From Terribacillus halophilus (GTDB taxonomy: Bacteria > Bacillota > Bacilli > Bacillales > Amphibacillaceae), in the NCBI RefSeq assembly GCF_900101385.1, contig NZ_FMZB01000001.1:1-64000 (forward strand): a stretch of 64,000 nt of DNA, written 5' to 3'. Made by a program: the position numbers and the translations under genes. Under the pieces are notes generated by a model. It saw only the letters and a program-made list of their open reading frames with translations, was not told the DNA's origin and searched no databases. Shown here one piece after another: positions 8,513-17,022 of this stretch (position 1 is the first letter of the stretch; each line of letters begins with the position of its first letter).

Positions 8513-9388
8513 TTGAGGAAGGTAACAGTAGCAGCTACACAGATGGCTTGTTCTGGTGGGGTGGAAGAGAATATTGCTCATGCTGAGAAGCTCGTCCGCC
8601 AAGCGGCTGCCCAAGGAGCAAATATCATTTTACTCCAGGAATTATTTGAGACACCTTACTTTTGCCAAAAGGAAAAACCTGCGTACTACGCGTATGCAAC
8701 AGAGCTGGATCAGAACAAAGCAGTGCAGCATTTTAAACAAGTGGCAAAAGAGCTTGGCGTGGTGCTGCCGATCAGCTTTTATGAGAAAAAGAATAATGCG
8801 AACTATAATACAGTCGCTATGATAGATGCAGATGGATCCGTGCTTGGCATCTACCGGAAAACGCACATCCCTGATGGACCTGGCTATGAAGAGAAATATT
8901 ATTTCTCTCCTGGCGACACTGGATTCAAGGTGTGGAATACAAAATTCGGAAAGATCGGCGTAGGCATTTGCTGGGATCAGTGGTTCCCGGAAGCAGCGCG
9001 CAGCATGGCGCTTCAAGGGGCTGAACTCCTGCTGTATCCAACAGCAATCGGTTCAGAACCGGAGGATGCTAGCATTGATTCAAAGGATCATTGGCAAATG
9101 TGCATGCGAGGACATGCAGCATCCAATCTGATGCCTGTTTTAGCATCGAATCGGATTGGTGTGGAAACCGATGATGATTCCTCCATCACGTTCTACGGTT
9201 CTTCGTTCATTGCCGGACCGCAAGGCAATTTGCTAGCGGAGGCAGGGCGTACAGAAGAGGAAATCCTGACAGCCACCTTCGATCTGGATGAACTCGCGAT
9301 GCAGCGTGTGGAATGGGGTCTCTTCCGTGACCGCCGTCCGTCGATGTACCGGAATATCCTAAGCTCCGATGGTTCTACGACAGTGTGA
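8513..9388 (+). CDS. aguB: N-carbamoylputrescine amidase
   Basis: A 291-residue nitrilase-superfamily enzyme that hydrolyses N-carbamoylputrescine to putrescine, CO2 and ammonia. The catalytic triad is visible as Glu43 (LLQELFE), Lys116 (YRKTHIPDGPGY) and Cys153 (GVGICWDQWFPEAAR). The start is TTG 8513 with GGAGG eleven bases upstream, overlapping the end of aguA. It is co-transcribed with aguA and ends before a long bidirectional hairpin. Product putrescine could feed the membrane aminopropyltransferase encoded 3 kb upstream (inference). Confidence 0.95.
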   Translation: MRKVTVAATQMACSGGVEENIAHAEKLVRQAAAQGANIILLQELFETPYFCQKEKPAYYAYATELDQNKAVQHFKQVAKELGVVLPISFYEKKNNANYNTVAMIDADGSVLGIYRKTHIPDGPGYEEKYYFSPGDTGFKVWNTKFGKIGVGICWDQWFPEAARSMALQGAELLLYPTAIGSEPEDASIDSKDHWQMCMRGHAASNLMPVLASNRIGVETDDDSSITFYGSSFIAGPQGNLLAEAGRTEEEILTATFDLDELAMQRVEWGLFRDRRPSMYRNILSSDGSTTV

Positions 9389-9403
9389 AGCTTGAGGCTT
9401 GTA

Positions 9404-9453
9404 AAATGCACCCTGCAGTGAACTCGTTAAGAGTTTGCCTGCAGGGTGCATTT
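9404..9453. terminator. Long bidirectional hairpin between aguB and yeiH
   Basis: AAATGCACCCTGCAG pairs with CTGCAGGGTGCATTT (15 bp), with a second inner stem AACTC/GAGTT. It lies between convergent genes and likely ends both transcripts, although the T-tracts are short. Confidence 0.6.
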
Positions 9454-9472
9454 GTATATGGATAGATTCTTA

Positions 9473-10480
9473 TTACAGCCCCATCACGTAAATCAAACAG
9501 TACCCAGTTCCTGCCAAGACAATTGATCCCAGGAAGGCAGCATAGAAGACATGGAACCCCAATTTTTTGAAAACTGTCAGTTCCACATTCAATCCTAATC
9601 CCGCCATAGCCATTCCGAGAAGCAGATACGAGAATGTCACAAAATTCTCCACTATATTTACTGGTATGATTCCTGCTGTATTCACGGCACTCATGAAAAG
9701 AAAACCAAAGATGAACCAAGGTATAGGTAGCTTTTTAAAGGCGAAACTTTTCTTCTCTTCCTCCTTCTGGTCCAACCTTTGAGCAGTTATGCCGATCAGA
9801 AGTGCAACTGGAACGAGAAGTGCTACTCTTGTCAGCTTAACGACAATAGCAATGTCCTCGGATTCTGTACCTCCTGCGGAAGATGCAGCTACTGCATGAG
9901 CAATCTCATGCAGTGTACCGCCAGCAAACATGCCATATTCATAAGGGCTTAGGGGTAAGAATGGAAATAAAAATGTATAAATCAGCGTGAACAGCGTACC
10001 AAGCACAGCAATAACAGCCACACTTACTGCTGTAATACTTTCTTTTGCTTTGAGGAGCGGGGCTATTGCAACAATTGCTGCTGCTCCGCAAATTGCTGTA
10101 CCGCAAGCCGTCAATAGGCTTAGCGTTTTATCTACCTTACATAATCTTGATAATGCGTAAACAAAGGTCAGTGCAATACTTAATAAGATCCCGGCAAACA
10201 AGAAAGTCCTCCATCCGGCATGATATATATCTGCCATATTCAGTCTTAACCCCAATAGGATGATCCCCACTCGTAAGAGTTTTTTACTGGAAAACTCGAT
10301 TCCTATCCTATACTGTGGCTTAACCTTGCATGTATGACCCCATACGATGCCAATCAATATTGCAATAACCAGCTGCCCCACTATATCCAAATACGGCAAT
10401 TTGGCCAGCAGTGCGGCTAGTATGGCAATAATGAGGGTGATGAATAGTCCTTTCGCGTAAGAATCTTGTCTTTGGCGCAT
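9473..10480 (-). CDS. YeiH family putative sulfate/anion exporter
   Basis: A 335-residue integral membrane protein with about ten helices in the Cons_hypoth698/YeiH family. Visible: LVIAILIGIVWG, LLRVGIILLGLRLN, TACGTAICGAAAIVAIAP and ALVPVALLIG-like segments. The protein is annotated elsewhere as a putative sulfate exporter; the substrate is unproven. ATG 10480 is preferred over an upstream start because AGGAGGG precedes it. It is divergent from a LysR regulator, the usual arrangement for this family, and the shared interval carries a palindromic operator. Confidence 0.85.
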   Translation of the reverse strand: MRQRQDSYAKGLFITLIIAILAALLAKLPYLDIVGQLVIAILIGIVWGHTCKVKPQYRIGIEFSSKKLLRVGIILLGLRLNMADIYHAGWRTFLFAGILLSIALTFVYALSRLCKVDKTLSLLTACGTAICGAAAIVAIAPLLKAKESITAVSVAVIAVLGTLFTLIYTFLFPFLPLSPYEYGMFAGGTLHEIAHAVAASSAGGTESEDIAIVVKLTRVALLVPVALLIGITAQRLDQKEEEKKSFAFKKLPIPWFIFGFLFMSAVNTAGIIPVNIVENFVTFSYLLLGMAMAGLGLNVELTVFKKLGFHVFYAAFLGSIVLAGTGYCLIYVMGL

Positions 10481-10551
10481 GTGATCCCTCCTGTCATAAG
10501 TAAAGTATGGCACCTGGCTTTCTATTTGTGAAATTGATATATATAATCATA

Positions 10552-10572
10552 CTTATTAATCTTATTAATAAG
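10552..10572. promoter_or_regulatory. LysR-type operator between yeiH and its regulator
   Basis: CTTATTAAT, three bases, ATTAATAAG: perfect 9-bp inverted repeat with the T-N11-A core expected of LysR boxes. It abuts the ribosome site of the regulator gene, so autoregulation plus control of yeiH is likely. TATAAT is at 10542-10547. Confidence 0.65.
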
Positions 10573-10591
10573 TGAGGTCTTGAGGATGCAT

Positions 10592-11449
10592 ATGGATGAG
10601 CTTGAAACGTTTCTAACTTTAGCACGGGAAAAGAATTTCACGAGGACAGCAGCGATAAGGGGGCTATCGCAGCCTACGGTGACAGTCCATATCAAGAATT
10701 TAGAAAATGAATTTTCTACCGCTTTCATCACACGGACGACCAAGCATGTACAGCTTACGACCGAGGGGGAACTTTTCTATGACCATGCATTACAGATGAT
10801 GACTTTGTATAAGAACATCAAAGAGACATTATACGAACAGAAAAATCATGTTTCCGGTCTGCTCAGGATAGGCGCCAGCTATACAATAGGCGAGTACTTG
10901 CTGCCTAAGGTCCTTGCACATCTTCATGCAGTCTATGATCATTTAGAGTTCCAGCTGACCATCGGTAATTCAGATTCGGTAATAGAAACAGTCCGGCGTT
11001 TTGAGGTGGATATTGGTTTGGTGGAGGGAGAAATTCATTCCAGGGAAGTGCTTCAGGAATCCTTCCAGGAGGATCAGCTTGTGATTGTATCTTCCTCTGC
11101 AAAGCCGATTCGGACAGTGGAGGAACTCAGCGAGCAGGTATGGATCATTCGCGAGGAGGGTTCAGGTACAAGACAAGCATTCGACCATTTTGTATCGGAA
11201 AAAGGCCTTCGGATTAAGTCCAGATTTATTTTTTCTTCTACACAAGCAATCAAGAATGCAGTAAGCAGCGGAATGGGAATTGCTTTACTATCACAAGCTG
11301 CAATTCAAGAAGAACTTCGTTATGGGACACTGCAGGTCGTTTCAATCAATGGATTTCAAGAAAAGAGATCTTTTTCATATGTCATTGCGAAAAAGAAACA
11401 GATTACAAAAAATATGGAATTGTTTTTAGACAGTTTACTATCAGGATGA
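10592..11449 (+). CDS. LysR family transcriptional regulator of yeiH
   Basis: A 285-residue regulator: helix-turn-helix at residues 1-60 (MDELETFLTLAREKNFTRTAA, then LSQPTVTVHIKNLE) and a periplasmic-binding-like effector domain from about 90 to the end. Three starts are possible (TTG 10580, ATG 10586, ATG 10592). The last matches the normal LysR N-terminus, with GAGG six bases upstream. It is divergently arranged with yeiH and resembles the CysL/YeiE group, so a sulfur- or anion-related effector is plausible but not shown. Confidence 0.88.
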   Translation: MDELETFLTLAREKNFTRTAAIRGLSQPTVTVHIKNLENEFSTAFITRTTKHVQLTTEGELFYDHALQMMTLYKNIKETLYEQKNHVSGLLRIGASYTIGEYLLPKVLAHLHAVYDHLEFQLTIGNSDSVIETVRRFEVDIGLVEGEIHSREVLQESFQEDQLVIVSSSAKPIRTVEELSEQVWIIREEGSGTRQAFDHFVSEKGLRIKSRFIFSSTQAIKNAVSSGMGIALLSQAAIQEELRYGTLQVVSINGFQEKRSFSYVIAKKKQITKNMELFLDSLLSG

Positions 11450-11779
11450 TAGATTTGATTAGAGTATGGCTGCCGGGTAGTTTGTGTGTCAGTGGGGCCA
11501 CGAGGTATGTTCCTTGTTTGTCCTATAGGTCATCTATCACATGATATTTTTTCCATTTCATCACATCTGAAGTCCTTTTATGGCTGTGTCACCAAAAGCA
11601 TTGCGGTGTACATAGTCCAACACCAATCCAATCATACTCCTTTAACGGTGAAATGGCCAAAAAAGGAAAAGGGCAATGAACATGCAGCCACATCCCAAGA
11701 AGCCGGCAATCTCCCTGCGATCATGAAACATAGATGAAAACCGGTGAATTTGTGAAAGCGTGATATACATACAAAAAAC
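11450..11779. other. Intergenic stretch without a supported gene
   Basis: About 330 bases between the LysR gene and the terminator of the OpuC-type operon. It carries an open frame at 11486-11737 with no ribosome site and no recognisable protein character. I see no tRNA or riboswitch pattern. It may be decayed DNA. Confidence 0.5.
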
Positions 11780-11799
11780 GGCCCTGTGAGGGCCATTTT
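11773..11799 (-). terminator. Terminator of the OpuC-type operon (bidirectional)
   Basis: GGCCCT, loop, AGGGCC at 11780-11794, with A6 on the left and T5 on the right, so it reads as an intrinsic terminator in both directions. It begins just beyond the substrate-binding protein stop. Confidence 0.8.
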
Positions 11800-12699
11800 T
11801 CAATCTTTGAGTAAATCATTTTCGTCGAGGAAGTCCTTGGCTACACGTTCTACACTTTTTTGCTCAATATCTACCTGGTAGTTCAATTCACGCAAGGAAT
11901 CTTCTGTCAGTGCATTTTGGAGCGGCTCCAATATTTCGGTTATTTCTGGATAATCATCCAAGGTTTCTTGATTGATGGTGGCAGCATAGTTGTAAGAAGG
12001 GAAAAATTGCTGATCATCTTCCAATATTTTCAGATCCATGGAATTAATCTGTGGATCAGTTACAAAGGCTTGGGTGACGTCGATTTCATCATTTTCCAAT
12101 GCTGTATAATAAAGACCGATTTCCATTTCACGGATATTGGAAGGAGGGACATCGAATCCATAATATTCTTCTAATCCAGGCATCCCATCTCTCCGATTTC
12201 TGAATTCCGTCTCCATCCCGAATCGGAGATCCTCTGGATTTTCTTTCGCATAAGCTGCCAAATCACTTAACGTCTCAATGCCTAACGCATCTGCTTTTTC
12301 CCGTTCCATAACCAATGCGTACGTATTGTTGGCGTCAGTCAAGTTAGTCCATGCAATGCCGTTTTTCTCATCCAATTCCTGAACCTTTTGCATCGCTTCA
12401 TCTTTATCGGCAATCGGCTCTTGATCCAAATAGGTGACAAGTGCTGTTCCAACATATTCCCATGACATATCAACTTGGCGGGTTTCGATTGCTTGACGCA
12501 TGGCGGAGGAGCCTAAATTTTGAATTTCTTCAACATTATAACCGTTATCCTCCAATATGAAGGTCGTCATTTTGGCTATGACCAGCTGCTCAGTGAAAGT
12601 TTTTGCTCCGACAGTGATGCTCTTGCCACCAGGGGCGCATGCGCTTAGTACGATCAGCAAAGCCGTTAATAGGGCGAATAGGGTTAATCGTTTTCTCAT
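11800..12699 (-). CDS. Glycine betaine/carnitine/choline ABC importer, substrate-binding lipoprotein
   Basis: A 299-residue lipoprotein: signal peptide MRKRLTLFALLTALLIVLSAC with lipobox LSAC, then an OpuAC-type binding fold (SITVGAKTFTEQLVIAKM at the mature N-terminus, QVDMSWEYVGTAL, FGMETEFRNRRDG). This is the OpuBC/OpuCC class, which traps quaternary ammonium osmoprotectants at the outer face. ATG 12699 has AAAGGA upstream; the frame is open to 12744 but without a better start. It is the last gene of a permease-ATPase-permease-SBP operon, a different order from B. subtilis opuCABCD. Exact substrate is not predictable. Confidence 0.9.
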   Translation of the reverse strand: MRKRLTLFALLTALLIVLSACAPGGKSITVGAKTFTEQLVIAKMTTFILEDNGYNVEEIQNLGSSAMRQAIETRQVDMSWEYVGTALVTYLDQEPIADKDEAMQKVQELDEKNGIAWTNLTDANNTYALVMEREKADALGIETLSDLAAYAKENPEDLRFGMETEFRNRRDGMPGLEEYYGFDVPPSNIREMEIGLYYTALENDEIDVTQAFVTDPQINSMDLKILEDDQQFFPSYNYAATINQETLDDYPEITEILEPLQNALTEDSLRELNYQVDIEQKSVERVAKDFLDENDLLKD

Positions 12700-12718
12700 G
12701 AATTGACGTATCCTTTCT

Positions 12719-13468
12719 TTACGAATTTTTTGCTTTTCTGGCAAGTCGGAGTCCTTTTGGCACTAAGGCAAACTGCAGCCATTTGAAGAGATAGTCGATC
12801 ACGATGGCAAGCAGCGTGACGGGAACGGCTCCAGACATCAAGAAAGCATTATCGAAGAGACGGATACCAGTGAAAATCCATACACCCAGACCGCCGGCGC
12901 CGATTAGATAAGCAAGTGCAGCAGTTCCGATATTGATGACCAATGCTGTCCGCACTCCTGCGATAATCGAGGTGAGCGCATTCGGCAGTTCTATTTTCCA
13001 AAGGATCTGTGCATTGGTTAGTCCCATGCCTTTGGCTGCATCAATCATGTTGTCATCAACGGAATCAAGGCCAGCAATCGTATTTTGCAAAATAGGCAAA
13101 AGGGAATAGACGAATAAGGCAACGACTGCTGCGCTGATTCCAATACCCAAAAAACCCATGGCCAGTGCAAGCACAGCTAAGCTCGGGATCGTCTGCCCAA
13201 GATTCGCGATGCCTACGATCAGCCATTCCGATTTGCGGAACTTAGGCCGTGTAACGAAGATGCCTAGTGGTACTGCAAGCAGCACAGCAGCAGCTCCTGA
13301 AAGGAGTACAATCGTAATATGCTCACCGAGTAAGCGCAGGAAGGTATCCGGCTGTTCCCAGATTTTGCTGAACATATTATTGGCGAATGCCCAAACAAAG
13401 AAGGCGATGAGCAGCGCCCAGAAGATAAGCTTGATAATCAAGGCAATGGTTTTGTTTGTCCGTTCCAT
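12719..13468 (-). CDS. OpuC-type ABC importer permease (second)
   Basis: A 249-residue permease with six predicted helices and the EAA-type loop around AAKGMGLTNAQILWKIELPNALTSIIAGVRTA (residues about 155-185). The AYLIGAGGLGVWIFTGI segment is typical of quaternary-amine importers. GAGGAGG precedes ATG 13468. It lies 13 bases after the ATPase gene and 19 before the lipoprotein. It pairs with the other permease (14467-15120) to form the channel. It carries an N-terminal extension of about 30 residues compared with the partner. Confidence 0.9.
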   Translation of the reverse strand: MERTNKTIALIIKLIFWALLIAFFVWAFANNMFSKIWEQPDTFLRLLGEHITIVLLSGAAAVLLAVPLGIFVTRPKFRKSEWLIVGIANLGQTIPSLAVLALAMGFLGIGISAAVVALFVYSLLPILQNTIAGLDSVDDNMIDAAKGMGLTNAQILWKIELPNALTSIIAGVRTALVINIGTAALAYLIGAGGLGVWIFTGIRLFDNAFLMSGAVPVTLLAIVIDYLFKWLQFALVPKGLRLARKAKNS

Positions 13469-13481
13469 GATTGAAGCCTCC

Positions 13482-14453
13482 TCAGACGCTCTCCTTGATC
13501 TCACGGTGCAGGAACTGCTCGATCAAGTCCAAAGTAATACTTCCCTTGCGTGTACCATTGTCGTTCTCTACGATCAGCTGATCCGCTTCCTGGTTCAAGA
13601 TCTTCGAAATAGCCACTCGCAGGGAAAGATTTTCGTTGATATTCTGAGAGTCTGGAGATTCAAGGACAGGTTTCAATGTCAGCGCATCGGCCAGGTCTTT
13701 CACTGTATATAGACTCATGCTTTTCAGCACACGGTCCTGGCCAACGAACTCTGCAACAAAGCTGTTGGATGGTTTGTTCAGCATCCTGGCGGGTTCGGCA
13801 TATTGCATCATCTTGCCGCCTTTGAGCAGGGCGATTTTATCGGCCATCTTGACTGCTTCGTCAATGTCATGGCTCACAAAGAGAATCGTTTTCTTAAGTT
13901 CTTTCTGAATTTGCAGGAATTCCTCCTGCAAGTGCGTACGGATGATTGGGTCCAGTGCGCCGAATGGTTCATCCATCAGCATCACCGGCGGATCTGCTGC
14001 CAAGGCACGAGCTACGCCGACACGCTGCTGCTGCCCCCCAGAAAGCTCATGCGGATACCGTTTCCGGTATTCATCTGGATTCAGGCCTACTAGTTCCATC
14101 AGCATATTGAAGCGATCACGCATTTTTTTTCTGTCCCATCCGAGCAGATTGGGTACGATCATTGCATTGTCTTCGATATTCATATTGGGAAAAAGTCCAT
14201 TGGATTGGATGACATACCCGATATTGCGTCGCATTTCTATTTTATTGGAATGCCGTACGCTTTTGCCGTTGAGCATGATGTCGCCGTCCGTGATGCTCTC
14301 CAGCTGATTCACCATCCGGAGCAAAGTCGTTTTTCCACAGCCGGAAGGACCGAGCATGATGACCAGTTCACCATCTTCGACTGTAAAATTCATATTTTCA
14401 ATCGCTTTTACATTGCCGTTGTATACCTTTGTTACATCGTTGAAATGAATCAT
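13482..14453 (-). CDS. OpuC-type ABC importer ATP-binding protein
   Basis: A 323-residue ATPase: Walker A GPSGCGKTT (about 37-45), signature LSGGQQQRVGVARAL (about 134-148), Walker B VMLMDEPFGALDP, H-loop VSHDIDEA. Residues about 250-320 are a regulatory tail that looks like one degenerate CBS unit, whereas B. subtilis OpuCA (about 380 residues) carries two; osmotic gating may therefore differ (inference). AAGGGTG lies before ATG 14453. It follows the first permease at 13 bases. Confidence 0.9.
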   Translation of the reverse strand: MIHFNDVTKVYNGNVKAIENMNFTVEDGELVIMLGPSGCGKTTLLRMVNQLESITDGDIMLNGKSVRHSNKIEMRRNIGYVIQSNGLFPNMNIEDNAMIVPNLLGWDRKKMRDRFNMLMELVGLNPDEYRKRYPHELSGGQQQRVGVARALAADPPVMLMDEPFGALDPIIRTHLQEEFLQIQKELKKTILFVSHDIDEAVKMADKIALLKGGKMMQYAEPARMLNKPSNSFVAEFVGQDRVLKSMSLYTVKDLADALTLKPVLESPDSQNINENLSLRVAISKILNQEADQLIVENDNGTRKGSITLDLIEQFLHREIKESV

Positions 14454-14466
14454 AATGTCACCCTTA

Positions 14467-15120
14467 TTATTTTTTAACACCCTTGGGCGTAAATAGATTT
14501 TCGATTAAGCGCAGGAACAAATCCGCAATCAATGCCAAAATTGCAACCGAGATAGCACCTGCCAATATCATTGTGTTATTGGTACGTAATATTCCTTGAT
14601 ATATGATACCTCCAAGACCGCCTGCACCAATTAGCGTGGCGATGGCCCCGACACCGATATTCAAGACAGTGGCGGTACGGATTCCGGCCATGATCAACGG
14701 CATGGCATTTGGAAGCTCGACTTTGAAAAGACGCTGAAAAGTTGTCAGACCGATACCATTGGCAGCATCCCGTATATCGGGATCGACATTGCTGATTGCT
14801 GTGTACGTATTCCGGATGATTGGCAGTTGTGAATAAAGCACAAGTGCGATGACAGCCGGTAATGTACCGATTCCTTCGTTTATAAGTGAAAGAACTGGAA
14901 TCATGATTCCAAATAAAGCGAGGCTTGGAATAGTCATCATGATAGAAGCAATTTGGAGGATGGTGGAGGCTGCGTATCTATTGACGGAGCAATAGATACC
15001 TAATGGGACGCCAATCAAAATGGCAATGATGATTGCTGAACCGACAAGTTTGATATGATCCCATGTGTATCCAAGTATAAATGTGAAATTAGTGGTAAAA
15101 TAATCAATTAAATCTGAAAT
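14467..15120 (-). CDS. OpuC-type ABC importer permease (first), probable AUU start
   Basis: A 217-residue permease with five or six helices and the EAA loop AANGIGLTTFQRLFKVELPNAMPLIMAGIRTA. The coding frame is open upstream to an ATG at 15201, but that start lacks a clear ribosome site and would add 27 residues unlike the family. A perfect AGGAGGTG (15128-15135) lies nine bases before an in-frame ATT at 15120; initiation there gives ISDLIDYFTTNFTFIL and a length equal to that recalled for B. subtilis OpuCB. No ATG, GTG or TTG lies between. The start codon is therefore inferred to be AUU. First gene of the operon. Confidence 0.82.
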   Translation of the reverse strand: MSDLIDYFTTNFTFILGYTWDHIKLVGSAIIIAILIGVPLGIYCSVNRYAASTILQIASIMMTIPSLALFGIMIPVLSLINEGIGTLPAVIALVLYSQLPIIRNTYTAISNVDPDIRDAANGIGLTTFQRLFKVELPNAMPLIMAGIRTATVLNIGVGAIATLIGAGGLGGIIYQGILRTNNTMILAGAISVAILALIADLFLRLIENLFTPKGVKK

Positions 15121-15199
15121 GGGAGGGCACCTCCTGAATTTGTCAGCAAAAGCTCTTGTAAGACTTTTGCTACCTATTGTTATACCCAGATAAACCAAC

Positions 15200-15237
15200 A
15201 TCCTAACATGAAAAAGTAACCATTACAAAGTTAGGAT
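15200..15237. promoter_or_regulatory. Inverted repeat upstream of the OpuC-type operon
   Basis: ATCCTAAC and GTTAGGAT, 8-bp perfect arms separated by 22 bases, about 80-118 bases upstream of the proposed AUU start. It is a candidate operator for a GbsR/OpcR-like regulator of osmoprotectant uptake; the assignment is inference. Confidence 0.45.
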
Positions 15238-15396
15238 TAACTTATAATACTAAGTATATCGGAGGAAACAGGAGGAAAATTGTAGTCACAGATGCAGAGC
15301 TCAAGAAATGAACGAATTTCCTTCTAGACAGAATTCGCTAAAACGGCACTTATAAAAATTATATCAAAAAGAAAATTTGAAATTTGGATGTAGACC

Positions 15397-15425
15397 TTGA
15401 ATTATTTTATATGAATGAATATAAT
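15397..15425 (+). promoter_or_regulatory. SigA promoter of the butanol dehydrogenase gene
   Basis: TTGAAT, 17 bases, TATAAT; about 58 bases before the start codon. Confidence 0.75.
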
Positions 15426-15483
15426 TCTCCTTCTGAATTGAAAAAGATCTGCATTGTTTTAAAAAGAAAGGAATTAGCAGCTT

Positions 15484-16656
15484 ATGAAAAATTTCACTTA
15501 TCAAAATCCCACTAAATTGATCTTTGGAGAAGATCAGCTAAGTGCTCTGCCGGAAGAGCTGGAAGACTACGGGAAGAACGTCTTACTTGTCTATGGCGGC
15601 GGAAGTATTAAGAAAAGCGGGTTATACAATAGGGTATTGGACATGTTGGATGAGGCGGGAGCCAAGGTGTCTGAACTAGCGGGTGTAGAACCGAACCCTC
15701 GTTTGACAACAGTAAAAAAAGGAATTGAGATTTGCCGAAATGATGGGATAGAGTTCCTGCTTGCAGTAGGCGGCGGCAGTGTGATTGATTGTACGAAAGC
15801 GATTGCTGCTGGTGCCGAATATGCAGGTGATGTATGGGATATCATCAGTAAAAAAGTGACAGCAACTGAAGCACTTCCATTTGGTACTGTGTTGACACTT
15901 GCAGCAACTGGTTCTGAGATGAATCCTGATTCTGTCATTACAAATTGGGAAACAAACGAAAAGTATGTATGGGGAAGTACAGTTACGCATCCGAAGTTTT
16001 CGATTTTAGATCCAATAAATACATTTTCCGTCCCGCGCGACCAGACAGTATATGGAATGGTCGATATGATGAGTCACGTATTTGAACAATACTTCCATAA
16101 TGTAAAAAATACAAAACTTCAAGATCGCATGTGTTATTCTGTGCTGCAAACCGTTATCGAAACCGCGCCAAAACTGCTTGAAAACCTTGAAAGCTATGAG
16201 TATCGTGAAACCATTTTGTATTCTGGAACTATGGCATTAAATGGAACCCTTCAAATGGGATACTTTGGGGATTGGGCTTCTCATACAATTGAGCATGCTG
16301 TTTCAGCTGTTTATGATATCCCGCATGCAGGCGGTTTAGCAATCTTGTTCCCAAACTGGATGAGACATACAGCTGATCAGGACATAGAGCGTATGAAACG
16401 ATTAATGACAAGTATGTTCAAGATTAGTACAGAGGGAAAAAGTGATAAAGAAATCGTTTTTGAAGGAATCGATATGTTAAGTGCATTTTGGTCTAGTCTA
16501 GGCGCGCCTTCTCGATTGGCAGACTACAATATTGGATCAGATCGGTTGGAAGAGATAGCTGAAATTGCGGTTCGTGAAATGCAGTATGGTGGATTTGGCA
16601 ACTATAAAAAACTTACAAAAGAAGACGTTCTTTCCATTTTACAAGCATCATTATAA
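15484..16656 (+). CDS. bdhA: Iron-containing NADH-dependent butanol dehydrogenase (YugJ/BdhA-like)
   Basis: A 390-residue group III alcohol dehydrogenase. N-terminal half is the dinucleotide-binding domain with GGGS motifs ([13 protein letters not shown] near 39-51, [17 protein letters not shown] near 96-112). The C-terminal helical domain carries the metal ligands, including Asp/His residues in [15 protein letters not shown] and [24 protein letters not shown]. It is very similar to B. subtilis YugJ as I recall it. It reduces aldehydes or oxidises alcohols in the cytoplasm. AAAGGAATTAGCAGC precedes the ATG. It stands alone, with a hairpin near 16695-16740 as likely terminator. Confidence 0.93.
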   Translation: MKNFTYQNPTKLIFGEDQLSALPEELEDYGKNVLLVYGGGSIKKSGLYNRVLDMLDEAGAKVSELAGVEPNPRLTTVKKGIEICRNDGIEFLLAVGGGSVIDCTKAIAAGAEYAGDVWDIISKKVTATEALPFGTVLTLAATGSEMNPDSVITNWETNEKYVWGSTVTHPKFSILDPINTFSVPRDQTVYGMVDMMSHVFEQYFHNVKNTKLQDRMCYSVLQTVIETAPKLLENLESYEYRETILYSGTMALNGTLQMGYFGDWASHTIEHAVSAVYDIPHAGGLAILFPNWMRHTADQDIERMKRLMTSMFKISTEGKSDKEIVFEGIDMLSAFWSSLGAPSRLADYNIGSDRLEEIAEIAVREMQYGGFGNYKKLTKEDVLSILQASL

Positions 16657-16693
16657 AACAACGGTGGAAGAGAACGAGTGTTTTGTAGTATAA

Positions 16694-16740
16694 GCACCTT
16701 CACTGCTGCTTTTGAAAGAGCATTTGGAGGTGTCTTTTTT
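16694..16740 (+). terminator. Probable terminator after the butanol dehydrogenase gene
   Basis: A CACCT...AGGTG stem with a large loop, followed by TCTTTTTT. Weak because the stem is short. Confidence 0.5.
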
Positions 16741-16882
16741 AGTGCCGGTTTCTATCAATTTTGGTTATAGGCATGGATGGACTTTCGTTAATATGTATTA
16801 CTAAATTGCTGTTTCCTTGCCTAAGCAGCTGAAAGTTTAAAAATATTACAAAAAATATATTTACTTCTCCCTAAAAATGGTG

Positions 16883-16902
16883 TTAGTATATCTAAATACT
16901 AA
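16883..16902. repeat. Inverted repeat upstream of the PTS EIIC gene
   Basis: TTAGTAT, six bases, ATACTAA: perfect 7-bp arms in the 366-base AT-rich gap before the EIIC gene. It could be an operator. Confidence 0.4.
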
Positions 16903-16973
16903 TATGTACTCATTAAATAAGTACTAGTGTAGAAGGAGTCACGCCCTTATACAAACAAAGAGAGAATGCAAAG

Positions 16974-17003
16974 CAAAATAGTCAGAATAAAATAACTATT
17001 TTG
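16974..17003. promoter_or_regulatory. Inverted repeat in the leader of the PTS EIIC gene
   Basis: CAAAATAGT, 12 bases, ACTATTTTG: perfect 9-bp arms ending 19 bases before the start codon. It is either an operator or an mRNA hairpin near the ribosome site. Confidence 0.45.
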
Positions 17004-17022
17004 TAGAGAGGGAGCGAGAAGA

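Noticed and set aside
9404-9453. Long inverted repeat as a mobile element
   Set aside because: Lies exactly between convergent genes and behaves as a bidirectional terminator; no target duplication.
11486-11737. 83-codon frame after the LysR gene
   Set aside because: No ribosome site and odd composition; treated as non-coding.
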